Part shown: positions 40,605 to 50,194 of the stretch, one piece after another
Layout of the letters: every line of letters starts with the position of its first letter
How positions within the stretch are numbered: position 1 is the first letter of the stretch
From: BOG-933 sp037147415
GTDB lineage: Bacteria; Pseudomonadota; Alphaproteobacteria; Azospirillales; Azospirillaceae
Direction: 5' to 3'
DNA length: 64,000 nucleotides
NCBI GenBank assembly: GCA_037147415.1
Contig: JBAWVF010000002.1
Span: 4,676-68,675, forward strand
Translations under genes and position numbers: made by a program
The notes under the pieces: generated by a model
The model's database searches: none
Seen by the model: only the letters and a program-made list of their open reading frames with translations
What the model was told of the DNA's origin: nothing

Positions 40605-41936
40605 CTAACTCCGGCCACTCTTCATGCCGGGGCGGGAGCGAGAATTAGAGGGCACCGACAATTTTTCCAAAGTTTGATAGATGCTTTCCGGCTCTTTTAC
40701 TTTCGGTTCACCGGACGGCCCGGTGGCGACCCGCGGCGGCGGCTCGGGTGAGTAATCCCTGATCGGCGCCATCGCCGGGGCTGGACTGATAATGTCCGAC
40801 CTGACTCTGGCGCTGAGATGCTCCTTCACCACCGCCTTAACCTGTTCCATGTCCTTAGCATTTGAGCGGCGGAACAGGTTGCGCCGTAGCCTCTTCATCA
40901 TGACGCCCAACCCGTCGACCTCGGTTCGGACCGACTCCGACTCCGGCTCAACCACCAAGGTGCGCGACAGCAACGCCATGATCACGCTTAGAAAATCGGG
41001 GGCAACGGCAATCAAAAGAATCGTCACCATATCAAGAATACGCGGCACCTGCCCCGAAGCGACGACCGAAGACAAGTCATTCACCAACTCGGTCAAGCCG
41101 CGATATTTTGAATCGGTCAGATTTCGTTCGTTATCACGCAAGCCGGCCAATTTAATACGCAACCGTTCGAGATGACCGCGAAACTGCGCGGAAAGCCGAC
41201 TGGTGCCTTCTTCAACCGGCAGAGTCCCCGCCGCGGTCACCGCCCGCTCGGCCAGCACGGTGTTAAGCCGTCCGAATTTCGACAGTGCCGCGTCGAAATC
41301 GGCCAAGCGCGCGCCGATGGTTTGTTGTTCACCTTCCAACTGACCGAGCGCCCGGGCCAGATCGGCGCCGATTATCGGCGGCCCCAACACCGGCGCACGC
41401 AAATTCTGATAGTTCTGCATTTCACTTTGCACGGCGCGGATTTCGCGGCAACGCCGACCGCAGCCTTTAATAACCCCAGGCTCCGGCTTGCTCAACTCGC
41501 TTTCCAGGCGCTGATCGAGATTGGTCAGAGTCGAGGTATAATTAACGGCAATCTGACGGTCGAGATCACGCAGTTCATCGGCAATCGATTGAAGCTGATT
41601 GCCCGATTCGACCTGCGCCGTTTCCGAACGCCGTTCGAACATGATCGAATAGGACGACATGAACACGGTCCAGGCGACGAATAAAAAGACCAACGGCGCC
41701 GCGGCAACCATGCTCCAAACTTCACGCTGCCCCATGCGATGCGGAGAAGCCAGCCTCAGATAAAAGTAAGTGATGGCGAAATGAACCAATCCGGCAAGAA
41801 CATACGGCTGAGCCTCGCCGACAATTCCGGCGAACGCCGGCCGATACTGTGTTAATTGGATACCTGTGGCCGTCATTAACCAAGCATAAAAGGACGATAG
41901 TAGGATAACGCCCGTGCACAGCTTCCTTCCCATCAT
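40605..41936 (-). CDS. Multi-pass membrane protein with central coiled coil (copy 2)
   Basis: 443 residues from ATG 41936. Three N-terminal membrane helices, a helical region (about 105-280), a fourth membrane helix (about 285-310) and a Pro-rich tail. It is the paralogue of 15643-16947, most alike in the first 150 residues and less so in the coiled coil and tail. It is convergent to mms6-mmsF exactly as copy 1 is convergent to the first Mms6-like pair. A magnetosome-membrane or curvature role such as MamY's is a reasonable guess but not demonstrated. AAAGG precedes the start. Confidence 0.7.
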   Translation of the reverse strand: MMGRKLCTGVILLSSFYAWLMTATGIQLTQYRPAFAGIVGEAQPYVLAGLVHFAITYFYLRLASPHRMGQREVWSMVAAAPLVFLFVAWTVFMSSYSIMFERRSETAQVESGNQLQSIADELRDLDRQIAVNYTSTLTNLDQRLESELSKPEPGVIKGCGRRCREIRAVQSEMQNYQNLRAPVLGPPIIGADLARALGQLEGEQQTIGARLADFDAALSKFGRLNTVLAERAVTAAGTLPVEEGTSRLSAQFRGHLERLRIKLAGLRDNERNLTDSKYRGLTELVNDLSSVVASGQVPRILDMVTILLIAVAPDFLSVIMALLSRTLVVEPESESVRTEVDGLGVMMKRLRRNLFRRSNAKDMEQVKAVVKEHLSARVRSDIISPAPAMAPIRDYSPEPPPRVATGPSGEPKVKEPESIYQTLEKLSVPSNSRSRPGMKSGRS

Positions 41937-42097
41937 CACACCTTTCGCCCCGGTCGCGCCCTGGCGACCCGGTTCATGAGCGCACCGCCGTCGCCCGTGC
42001 CGTAACCAGTGTTTATACCGCGGATTCGGCAAAATGTCATGGTGCCGGTTTTCGACATTACGTTATTCTCGTCAAACCTTGTGCGAGGGTTTGTACC

Positions 42098-45000
42098 TTG
42101 AGCTTTTATAAGCGCATTCTTACCCGAACCGCGTTGCTTTTTATCGGCGTTTCCACGCTTGCCGCCGGAATCGGCTGGATTGCGGTGCTGAATCTCGATC
42201 GGGTTTTCTCAACCCGGTTCCACACTATCATCGAATCGGAAAAAAGAGCCATCACTGAGACCGCTGACGCGGTTAAACATCATGTCAGCGAAGAATTTCA
42301 GCAATTGCATAATCTTCCGGCCTTAATTGCCGACGATACCGAAGTTATCGCGGCGGCAGCCCGCTTCGGAGCGGGGGCGGCGCGTTCCGTTGACCCGAGT
42401 CGGGCGATTTTGTGGTCAAATCAGCCCGACCTGGCGGCCCTCAACCGGCATCTTGAGACGATTCGACGCGAACTTAAATTCGAATTTGTTTGGCTGCTTA
42501 ATACCGCCGGCGATTGTGTTGCCGCTGCCGGTAACGCTGAAGACGCCAATCTGGTTGGGGTAAATTTCAGTAATCGTGAATATTTTAGCATGGCGATGTC
42601 GGGCAGCCGTTGGGCTCAATTTGCCGTCGGCAAGGTCTCGAAGACTCCGGGTCTTTACTTTTCGGCTCCGGTTCACAAAGACGGGGTTATTCTTGGAGTT
42701 GTTGCTTTTAAAGTCAGTTTGGATCGATTGCGCCACTGGGTTGACTTGAATAATATTTTTATAACTGATATCAATGGCGTGGTTATTCTATCCCATGAGC
42801 CAAGCTGGACCATGCACAGTATCAACCCCGTGCAAATCAAACAAATGCCGGAGGCGGCATTAGTTGCTCTTTATCGGCGTGTAAATATTGAACCACTCGG
42901 TTTAAGCGACTACGGAAGCAAAGAATTTCCTGATTTAATTCGTATCGGCTCCCGAGTGACACCGGTCTTAATTTCAGTTGCCAAAACAACTGAAAATGGG
43001 ATCACTATTCACGCTTATTCAGAGATAAGAAAACTTGACGAAGCTCGCCGTGAAGGGCGAGACACGATTGTACTAATTACAGCCGGCTCCGCCGCATTAT
43101 TAGCTGCGCTTTTAATTGCGGCAGCCTATTTCAGACGAACCCTTAGCGATAACACCGCACTGGCGTTCCGCACCACGGAATTAGTCAAACTGACCGAGCA
43201 ACTGGATACGCAAACCCGAGTCGCTAAGGAAGCTAACGCTGCCAAATCGGATTTTCTGGCGAATATGAGCCACGAAATCCGGACGCCGATGAATGCGATT
43301 CTCGGGCTGTCTTCGCTTGCCCTGAAAACGGAGCTTACCGAAAAGCAACATGATTATCTGAACAAAATCACTTCTTCGGCCACGGCCCTGCTTGGAGTTA
43401 TCAATGATATTCTCGATGTCTCGAAAATAGAATCCGGTAATTTTACACTGGAGCATATCCCCTTTAGCTTGGACACGGTATTCGACTCGGTTTCCAATGC
43501 AACCCTTATCAGGGCTTTTGACAAGGGTCTGGAGCTTTTATTTCACGTCTCTTCCGACGTACCCCGGGTCATGGTCGGCGATCCGTTGCGACTGGGACAG
43601 ATACTGCTTAATCTGGTCGGAAACGCAATTAAATTTACTGAGCATGGCGAAGTCCGCATTACCGTTACTTCGGGAGAGATCCGCGGCTCAATAATTGAGT
43701 TGCTGTTTACTGTCAGCGATACCGGCATCGGTTTAAGCGAGGCGGAACTCTCCCGACTGTTCAAGCCGTTTTCCCAGGCCGACGCTTCGACCACCCGGCG
43801 CTATGGCGGCACCGGACTCGGGCTCGTGATCTGTAAACGCCTGACGGAAATGATGAATGGTACGATTTCCGTGTTAAGCACCCCCGGCGTCGGGACCGAG
43901 TTTTCCTTTAGCGTGGCCCTGGAGCTATTCAAGGATGGTAGTGGTGAGGCCGGACCACTACCCGGTTTGCTGGATGGTTTGCCCTCAATGATGCGCGATA
44001 TGCGTGTTCTTTTGATTCATCATATTAAAGCGATTGTTGTTGATGATCACAGTGGCGCGCGCGACCTGCTGGCTTCGATTCTAAACGACTGGTCGATTGA
44101 GGTTGAAACCGCCGCCTCGGGACCGGAGGCGCTTGAAAGAATTGTGGAGGCGAGCGCAAACGGAGCACCCTTTAATTTACTACTGATCGACTGGATCATG
44201 CCGGAACTGGATGGACTGGAGACCATACGCCAAATCAGAGCCCGACTTGCCCGGCCTTCAGAGCTAAAAATTATCTTAGTCAGTGCATTTACCAGCCATA
44301 ATGCCCGCGCCAACACTGACGACACCGGCATTGATGCTTGCCTGATCAAGCCGATCGGTCGCTCGTTGCTGCTCAGCACGATTTCAGCGCTGTTCGACCA
44401 AGCACAACCGGAGATTAAAACCGTACCGACCCCAACTGATAAGTTACTTGAATCCATTGAGGAAGCCCCGACGAACATTGCGGGGGCGCGAGTCCTGCTG
44501 GTCGATGACAACGAGATCAACCGGCAGGTTGCCGCAGAGATGCTGGATATTCTCGGCGTTGATTGCGATATCACCGTCAATGGACGTGAGGCGGTTGAGC
44601 ATGTTGCCGCTGCACCGAGTCGCTATCATGCCGTGTTGATGGATATTCAGATGCCCGAAATGGATGGGCTGGAAGCAACCCGCCAAATTCGGGCACTGGC
44701 GGGTACCGCAACGTTACCGATTATCGCCATGACCGCGCATGCCATGGCACACGAGCGTCAGCGCTGCCTTGATACCGGCATGAATGACCATTTATCAAAG
44801 CCGGTTGATCCCGCCGGTCTGGCCGCGATGCTTAGTCGTTGGATTAAGGTTGAACCACAACCGACAGCACAAGAGCTGACATTGCCCCCGGTAGATCAAG
44901 CGCCCGACTGTGACGGCCTGCCCGAAGCCCTGCCGCCGTTCGAGCTTCCGGTCCTGCTGGCTGCGATCGGTGGCAAGCGTGCCCTGGCCCAACGCTTGAT

Positions 45001-45445
45001 TGCCAGCTTTTACCAAGGTTACGCCACGGCAGAGGAGGAACTCGACCGGTTTATCGCCGAGCACAATCATGACGAAGCTCGGCGCCTGGTCCACTCTCTG
45101 AAAGGTGTTGCCGGGACACTCGCCCTGTCTTCGGTTCAACACCCGGCTGCTGCGCTGGAGGTGGCGTTCGATGAGGGGGCGCTCGACCGGTTGCCCGCTT
45201 TGGTCGATGCCTTGCGCCCGGCTTTACGCGAAGCCTTGCAGGTCGCAACGCCGTTTGCCGGCACGCCTGAACCTGTTGCGCAAACACACCTTTCCGTCGG
45301 GAATGATCTTGACAGTCTGCGTGACCTGCTCTTCACCCTTAATGATCTGTCGAATCAGTTGCAAAAATTTGATATAAATTCCGCGCTAATTACATTAGAT
45401 CGGCTGAGTGACAGCCAATTCTCCGGGGCAAAAGACGATGCTTGA
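42098..45445 (+). CDS. Hybrid sensor histidine kinase (Cache-HisKA-HATPase-REC-REC-Hpt)
   Basis: 1115 residues, inner membrane. Helices at about 11-32 and 327-346 flank a double-Cache-like periplasmic domain. Then come HisKA (ANMSHEIRTPMNAILG), HATPase_c (DTGIGLS, GGTGLGL), two receivers (LIDWIMPELDG and LMDIQMPEMDG, both with phospho-Asp) and an Hpt domain (RLVHSLKGVAGTLAL). Start TTG 42098 has GAGGG about 8 bases upstream and the first residues fit a membrane-entry signal. It shares its stop region with the response regulator at 45438, as the other hybrid kinase precedes a receiver protein. Confidence 0.93.
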   Translation: MSFYKRILTRTALLFIGVSTLAAGIGWIAVLNLDRVFSTRFHTIIESEKRAITETADAVKHHVSEEFQQLHNLPALIADDTEVIAAAARFGAGAARSVDPSRAILWSNQPDLAALNRHLETIRRELKFEFVWLLNTAGDCVAAAGNAEDANLVGVNFSNREYFSMAMSGSRWAQFAVGKVSKTPGLYFSAPVHKDGVILGVVAFKVSLDRLRHWVDLNNIFITDINGVVILSHEPSWTMHSINPVQIKQMPEAALVALYRRVNIEPLGLSDYGSKEFPDLIRIGSRVTPVLISVAKTTENGITIHAYSEIRKLDEARREGRDTIVLITAGSAALLAALLIAAAYFRRTLSDNTALAFRTTELVKLTEQLDTQTRVAKEANAAKSDFLANMSHEIRTPMNAILGLSSLALKTELTEKQHDYLNKITSSATALLGVINDILDVSKIESGNFTLEHIPFSLDTVFDSVSNATLIRAFDKGLELLFHVSSDVPRVMVGDPLRLGQILLNLVGNAIKFTEHGEVRITVTSGEIRGSIIELLFTVSDTGIGLSEAELSRLFKPFSQADASTTRRYGGTGLGLVICKRLTEMMNGTISVLSTPGVGTEFSFSVALELFKDGSGEAGPLPGLLDGLPSMMRDMRVLLIHHIKAIVVDDHSGARDLLASILNDWSIEVETAASGPEALERIVEASANGAPFNLLLIDWIMPELDGLETIRQIRARLARPSELKIILVSAFTSHNARANTDDTGIDACLIKPIGRSLLLSTISALFDQAQPEIKTVPTPTDKLLESIEEAPTNIAGARVLLVDDNEINRQVAAEMLDILGVDCDITVNGREAVEHVAAAPSRYHAVLMDIQMPEMDGLEATRQIRALAGTATLPIIAMTAHAMAHERQRCLDTGMNDHLSKPVDPAGLAAMLSRWIKVEPQPTAQELTLPPVDQAPDCDGLPEALPPFELPVLLAAIGGKRALAQRLIASFYQGYATAEEELDRFIAEHNHDEARRLVHSLKGVAGTLALSSVQHPAAALEVAFDEGALDRLPALVDALRPALREALQVATPFAGTPEPVAQTHLSVGNDLDSLRDLLFTLNDLSNQLQKFDINSALITLDRLSDSQFSGAKDDA

Positions 45446-45854
45446 ACCCAATCGAGGCGCTGCTCATAAATGGCGTATTCTGGTTGCCGAAGATAATCCG
45501 ACCATGATCACCTATATGCGCACTGCAATGGAAGGAATCGGGCTTTATTCTATCGATTCTGTTACCGATGGTAACGAGGCGCTTAACCTTATTACCTCCA
45601 AGCCCTATGGTTTAATTGTCCTTGACCATGACATGCCGGGAATGAAGGGGCTCGATATTATCCGGACCTTATCGAACCTGCGCACCGGTTTTTACACTCC
45701 GATCATGTTGGTTACCGGTCAGGTTAACAGCGAAATGGTTCAGGCCATCCGCAACGAACGGTTGACCGTTGCCGCCGTCATCGCGAAACCTTTTCCCCAG
45801 GATGCCTTTCAAAAGCGTGTCGCTGCGGTGATGAAAGCGCACCGGGGGCGTTAA
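45438..45854 (+). CDS. Single-domain response regulator
   Basis: 138 residues: receiver only, with AEDNP, IVLDHDMPGMKGLDI and IAKPFP. ATG 45438 overlaps the kinase stop by 8 bases, so it is translationally coupled and probably the kinase output. It is nearly a paralogue of the receiver half of the REC-STAS protein at 33622, which suggests both may be phosphorylated by the same kinase. Confidence 0.9.
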   Translation: MLEPNRGAAHKWRILVAEDNPTMITYMRTAMEGIGLYSIDSVTDGNEALNLITSKPYGLIVLDHDMPGMKGLDIIRTLSNLRTGFYTPIMLVTGQVNSEMVQAIRNERLTVAAVIAKPFPQDAFQKRVAAVMKAHRGR

Positions 45855-45893
45855 GCCCGTCCGGCGCGTCTATCCCCACACGCGCTCGTTGCG

Positions 45894-46715
45894 TTATGCC
45901 GGAATGCCGAGCAACGGCCCGACCCGGCGAACTTGTTCGTCAAACTTGCGTAGAAACACCTGAATTGTGCCGCGCTCCGAGAGTTTCAACTCGGCATTGA
46001 CCACGGCCTTGGTCGGCGGCTCCATGGCTGCGGCAATCTTGGCGAACACGCCGGGTTCCAGCGCCGGAAATTCAATCTCGGCCCCGCCCAGTTCCAAGAA
46101 ACGCCGCCGCGTCGCCCCGCCCTTTTTCTCGCCTTTTGCGGTCTCGTAGCCATGCCAAAACGGAAAATCACTCAGTTCGCGGCCGAAGTTCTTATTCAGC
46201 ACGGCGACATGGTCGGCGCGCTGTCCGAACAATTGCGATAAGGACGCCACCGAAAATACCGACTCGATCACATGGGTGATCAAATGCACGATGGTCAGCC
46301 GAACCCCCTCGCTATCGAACGAATCCAACAGCTGGCGCAAGCCCTCACCATCATCAACCACTCGTTGCAAATCGATGACCGCGCCACCCGGCAAATCCTG
46401 AAGCATCAGGGCATGGCCGAGACTGACCGAGTCCAGAAATTGCGGGCGCTCGCGGTCGCTCCGAATATCGTAATAGGCGCAACCCTTTAACGGGTCTTGA
46501 TCGGCCAGCGGCATCCCGTCCGGCCCCTTGGTGCCAAGCACCCGGCGCAAACCGCCGACAATTCCGTCACTATCGAAAGCAGCAACGGCAATACCCTGGC
46601 TGCGCATCCAACTTACCAATGTGGCAGCAAAGAACGTCTTACCGACACCGCCTTTATGCGATACGACAACCACCATGCGGCGCGGGAACTTTTTACTATC
46701 GCTCGGGTTTGCCAT
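45894..46715 (-). CDS. ParA/MinD-like ATPase
   Basis: 273 residues. The deviant Walker A is present (SHKGGVGKTFFAA, residues 19-31) with AFDSDG as the A' segment. Such ATPases position cargo such as DNA, chemoreceptor arrays or organelles by gradients on membranes or nucleoid. No parB or chromosome-partition partner is nearby; instead, the gene immediately upstream on the same strand (30 bases away) encodes a MamJ-like protein. It could therefore position magnetosomes or their filaments (inference). AGGAAGGG precedes the start. Confidence 0.85.
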   Translation of the reverse strand: MANPSDSKKFPRRMVVVVSHKGGVGKTFFAATLVSWMRSQGIAVAAFDSDGIVGGLRRVLGTKGPDGMPLADQDPLKGCAYYDIRSDRERPQFLDSVSLGHALMLQDLPGGAVIDLQRVVDDGEGLRQLLDSFDSEGVRLTIVHLITHVIESVFSVASLSQLFGQRADHVAVLNKNFGRELSDFPFWHGYETAKGEKKGGATRRRFLELGGAEIEFPALEPGVFAKIAAAMEPPTKAVVNAELKLSERGTIQVFLRKFDEQVRRVGPLLGIPA

Positions 46716-46745
46716 CGGGTTTCCCTTCCTGTACCTGAATTTGCT

Positions 46746-48047
46746 TTATTTACGAACCGGAGCGGCGGACCGTTTTCCGGCGACCGGCTTTGGCGAAGAC
46801 TTTGCCGGGAAGGCCGGTGCGACCACCGCCTGCGCCTGCCGGACCAAGCCGGAGCCGGCGCTCTTGAAAGCCCCGAAAATGAAACCGATTTCGCGCTCTA
46901 CCGTGCCGACCACGCCCCGGCCCGCCGCTTTCGCCGGGGCCTTTTTAACGACCGGTTTAGCCTTGACGGGCGGTTTAGCCTTGGCGGGTGCCGCGGCCTT
47001 AATCGGCACGCCCTTTGCCACCTTAACTGCGGGAACCCCAACTACGGGAGCCCCGGACTTAGGGACAACAGCCGGACCGCCGAAGCCAAGGCCTTTGAAC
47101 GCCCCCATCATCGAAGACAGCAACGAGCCCGAAGACGCTGCCGCTTTCGCCTTTTTCACAGGTTTTGCCACGGGCTTTGGCGCAGACATTACCACCGGCT
47201 TCAAAACTACTTTTTCAGCCGGTTCGGGAGCCGGCATGACCGGCGCCTGAACACTTTTCGGTGGAACCGGCGCTAACTCGACAGCTGCAATTATATCCAT
47301 GGCGACAGGCGCAACGGCTTGCGCGGGCGTAACAACCGGTTGAGGTGGCGGCGGCGGTTCATTGACGACCGGTGGCAACACAACCGGCTCAACCAAAACA
47401 GGTGCCGGGTCATGCTTTAAGCTTGGCGGTATTACAGGTTCGGGCGCAGGCTGTGGTGCGACTTCCGGTAAGGCGGGCGCAAGTGAAAGTGAGACTAAAA
47501 CCGGGACCAAACCGGCCCCTTGCTCAAACCCCGCAGGCATCTCCGATGGATACTCAAGCCCCGATGGTAATTCAGCGGGAACCGCGTCAGTCGCGGCGGC
47601 CAAGCCGCCTTCAGCTTCGACCCAAGCATAAAACGAGACCAACCCGCTTACCGGTTGCATCGTCGCCAGCGCGGACGGAGTCGGCGAATAGGGCGGAGTC
47701 GGAACCGAAGCGGCACTTGCCGAGTCTGCTCCGCCGCTCGGCACGGTACCTTCCAATTGCGCCCAGGAATCAAAGGCCTCGAACAGACTTTGCGAAGATC
47801 CGGCCGGTACCGAGTTGACCTTGTCCGCAATCACCGGGTGCGACTCGACAACTTCGCTCTCGATCGGAGCCGGGGCCGGAGCCGAAACCGCCGCCGGCGC
47901 TTCGGCCGGTGCGGAGGCGGCACCTTCCGTCTTGCGCCAGGGCGCAACTTCACACAGCTCACTCCACCCCGCGGTATTGCGCTGGCGTGCTTGCGAAAGC
48001 GCGGCCGGGCGGGCCGATGCGCCGTCCGTACCGTCCTGACTGCCCAT
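46746..48047 (-). CDS. Second MamJ-like, Ala/Pro/Val-rich low-complexity protein
   Basis: 433 residues, disordered, rich in Ala, Pro, Val, Glu and Lys. Short Trp patches occur in it (GWSELCEVAPWRK, FDSWAQLEG, FYAWVEAEGG), and a Gly-rich hydrophobic patch (GSLLSSMMGAFKGLGFGGPA) precedes a basic, Lys/Ala/Pro-rich C-terminal third. The layout echoes the MamJ at 710-2011 and the same length is kept, but the tail is basic rather than acidic. It may be the equivalent of the MamJ paralogue LimJ. ATG 48047 is preferred over GTG 48056. ParA follows directly downstream, so the pair may form a positioning system. Confidence 0.62.
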   Translation of the reverse strand: MGSQDGTDGASARPAALSQARQRNTAGWSELCEVAPWRKTEGAASAPAEAPAAVSAPAPAPIESEVVESHPVIADKVNSVPAGSSQSLFEAFDSWAQLEGTVPSGGADSASAASVPTPPYSPTPSALATMQPVSGLVSFYAWVEAEGGLAAATDAVPAELPSGLEYPSEMPAGFEQGAGLVPVLVSLSLAPALPEVAPQPAPEPVIPPSLKHDPAPVLVEPVVLPPVVNEPPPPPQPVVTPAQAVAPVAMDIIAAVELAPVPPKSVQAPVMPAPEPAEKVVLKPVVMSAPKPVAKPVKKAKAAASSGSLLSSMMGAFKGLGFGGPAVVPKSGAPVVGVPAVKVAKGVPIKAAAPAKAKPPVKAKPVVKKAPAKAAGRGVVGTVEREIGFIFGAFKSAGSGLVRQAQAVVAPAFPAKSSPKPVAGKRSAAPVRK

Positions 48048-48231
48048 CTCGGTCACCTGACATCCCCTGAATTCGAAAGCGAAAACGGTATCTTGCGAGC
48101 CCGAACGATATCTCTGATTCGGCCGGATGCCAAGGCGTTCCGAATGGTATAGTGATATCTTCGACTTTCATGTTGCGTTGCGGACTGCTTTCGGAGAATT
48201 ATCCCTGCCAAATGAAAGCGGGAATCGGGGC

Positions 48232-49497
48232 ATGGCGGCGGAAACACGAATTGAACAACGCTGGAATGCACTCTATTTGATTGCCGCGTTGACCATGATC
48301 TTTACGACATTGGCCACCGCGTTGCAGCCGCTGTTTCTGCGCAAGGTGTTGGGGGTTTCGCTCGACAGTGCCGGCATGATCAATGCTAACGTCGAGGTTG
48401 CGGCCGAGTTGCTGACGCTCGTGGTCATCGGCTCGCTCGGCATATGGTCGGACCGAGTCGGCCGGGTGAAAATCTTGACGGGCGGCTTTGCCATCGGCAC
48501 CCTGGGTGCGCTGTTTGCTCCGCTTAGTTTTCAACTCGGAGCGTTGATTGGCGTCGGCGGCGTGGTCTTTTACTACCTGACCCGGATTACTCAGTCGCTC
48601 GGCGTGTGCGCGGTCTGGCCGCAATTATCAACTTTAGCCGGTGACTTCACCAATTACGGCAACCGGGCTCGCCGCATCTCTAACGTTACTTCGATGATGG
48701 CGTTTGGCAGCGCCATTGTCTTTGTTATATTATTGCAGATGCCGCGCCATCTTGGCGTCGTTCCGGTTATGCTGTTCAACGCCGCCTTCGGCGCGGCGGG
48801 CGCGGTGCTCGCTTACCGCCTGCTTTCCGACATCGCCCCGAAACGAGCGGCCGGGCCGCTGCCGTGGCAACCGGTGCTGGCTTTGTTGAAAACCGAGCCG
48901 GGTCTGAGAGTGGCCTTCGTCACCGCCTTGTTTTCCCGCTGTAATGTCGCGGTCATCAGTCTTTTCTATATGTTGTGGAGCGTTTACTTCGCCGATCTGG
49001 TCGGTAAAAGTCCTGAGCTTGCGGCCGCCCATGCCGGCGGTCTGATCGGCCTCGCCGGCTTGCTGCTGGTGGTGACCAGCCTCGGCTCAGGTTTGGTGAT
49101 CGAGCGGTTGGGGCGGCTTAACACCATCATCGCCGGCATGGCGATCTCCGGTACCGGCTTCGTCCTGATAAGCTTGGTGACCAATCCGTTCAGCTCGATC
49201 GTGCTGGTGCCGATGGCCCTGATCGCGCTTGGGCAGGCCGGCGCCTTGCTGGCGCCCGACCTGATCGCATTCGACCTGACCCCGCGCGACCTGCGCGGTT
49301 CCATCATCGGCGCCCTGAATGTCACCAGCGGCCTCGGCATGATCATCATGCTGGAGGCCGGCGGTTGGTTGTTCGACACCGTCGGCCCCGACGGTCCGTT
49401 CGTGCTGGTCGGGGCCGGGAATTTTCTGGTGATGGCTTATGCTTTTCTCACCTCGCGTCAGGCTGCGGCGGAGCCCGCGCCCGACCCGTTCGAATAA
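48232..49497 (+). CDS. mamH: MamH-like major facilitator transporter
   Basis: 421 residues, about 12 membrane helices. The N-terminal EQRWNALYLIAALTM followed by LATALQPLFLRKVLGVSLDS and SDRVGR agree with MamH, an MFS protein linked to iron supply for magnetosomes; MamZ has a similar N-terminal part but carries an extra ferric-reductase domain, which is missing here. In Magnetospirillum mamH is the first gene of the mamAB operon, before mamI and mamE; here it is about 42 kb away from mamK and divergent from the MamJ-like/ParA genes. ATG 48232 is chosen over 48127 on family length. Substrate remains unproven. Confidence 0.75.
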   Translation: MAAETRIEQRWNALYLIAALTMIFTTLATALQPLFLRKVLGVSLDSAGMINANVEVAAELLTLVVIGSLGIWSDRVGRVKILTGGFAIGTLGALFAPLSFQLGALIGVGGVVFYYLTRITQSLGVCAVWPQLSTLAGDFTNYGNRARRISNVTSMMAFGSAIVFVILLQMPRHLGVVPVMLFNAAFGAAGAVLAYRLLSDIAPKRAAGPLPWQPVLALLKTEPGLRVAFVTALFSRCNVAVISLFYMLWSVYFADLVGKSPELAAAHAGGLIGLAGLLLVVTSLGSGLVIERLGRLNTIIAGMAISGTGFVLISLVTNPFSSIVLVPMALIALGQAGALLAPDLIAFDLTPRDLRGSIIGALNVTSGLGMIIMLEAGGWLFDTVGPDGPFVLVGAGNFLVMAYAFLTSRQAAAEPAPDPFE

Positions 49498-49518
49498 ACA
49501 CAAGTGCTCATCCGTACA

Positions 49519-50169
49519 CTAGCGTGCGGTATTTCGCTTCAACACCGCCACCAGATTAAGTGAAATGCGTTCCATTTCAATAATCAGATTGGTCACCCGA
49601 GTCGTAAAAGTGTTGTAAAACACGATAGCGGGAATTGCGACCACCAAACCGCAAGCCGTCGTGATCAAGGCCTCGGATATACCGCCGGCCAAATCGCTGC
49701 CGCGAATGACGCCGCCCTTTGAGAGCACGCTGAACACTTGAATCATGCCGAGCACGGTGCCGAACAGCCCCATCAACGGCGCCGCCGAAGCAATCGAACG
49801 GAGCGCCGTCAACTGCGCGCGCAACCACGGAATTTCCTGACGCCCGGCCTCCTCCAACCGCTCCTTGATCTCGTGCTCGCTACGATCGTAATGCAGAATG
49901 CCGGCCAGAATGACCCGGGTCATCGGATAGGACTTCTTTTTACAGAATGCCGTCGCCTCGGCCAGTCGGTTGTCGATCAACAATTGCTCGATATGAGCCA
50001 CCACCCGTCGATTGATGACCCGGCCATGGCGCAGCTGTGCCGACTTGACCACGATAATACACAAGCACCAGACCAAAACGCCAAGCAGCAGCCAAACAAC
50101 GGCTCCGCCATTGTGAAACAAATAGGTAATGAACCCGATAAAGTCATGCAACAAGGCTTGAATATCCAT
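49519..50169 (-). CDS. MotA/TolQ/ExbB proton-channel protein
   Basis: 216 residues. Three membrane segments (about 15-42, 115-140, 160-182) and the TolQ/ExbB signature (LRSIASAAPLMGLFGTVLGMI, then ALITTACGLVVAIPAIVFYN). With the OmpA-type protein upstream of it (50195-51442) it would form a proton-driven stator. GGGGGAAATC precedes ATG 50169. It is last of a three-gene minus-strand operon with FHA and OmpA proteins. Confidence 0.9.
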   Translation of the reverse strand: MDIQALLHDFIGFITYLFHNGGAVVWLLLGVLVWCLCIIVVKSAQLRHGRVINRRVVAHIEQLLIDNRLAEATAFCKKKSYPMTRVILAGILHYDRSEHEIKERLEEAGRQEIPWLRAQLTALRSIASAAPLMGLFGTVLGMIQVFSVLSKGGVIRGSDLAGGISEALITTACGLVVAIPAIVFYNTFTTRVTNLIIEMERISLNLVAVLKRNTAR

Positions 50170-50194
50170 GATTTCCCCCAACCGGACCACTATA

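Noticed and set aside
46497..47276. Long plus-strand frame opposite the second MamJ-like gene
   Set aside because: Arg-rich antisense translation of a low-complexity gene; the minus frame has a better start and context.
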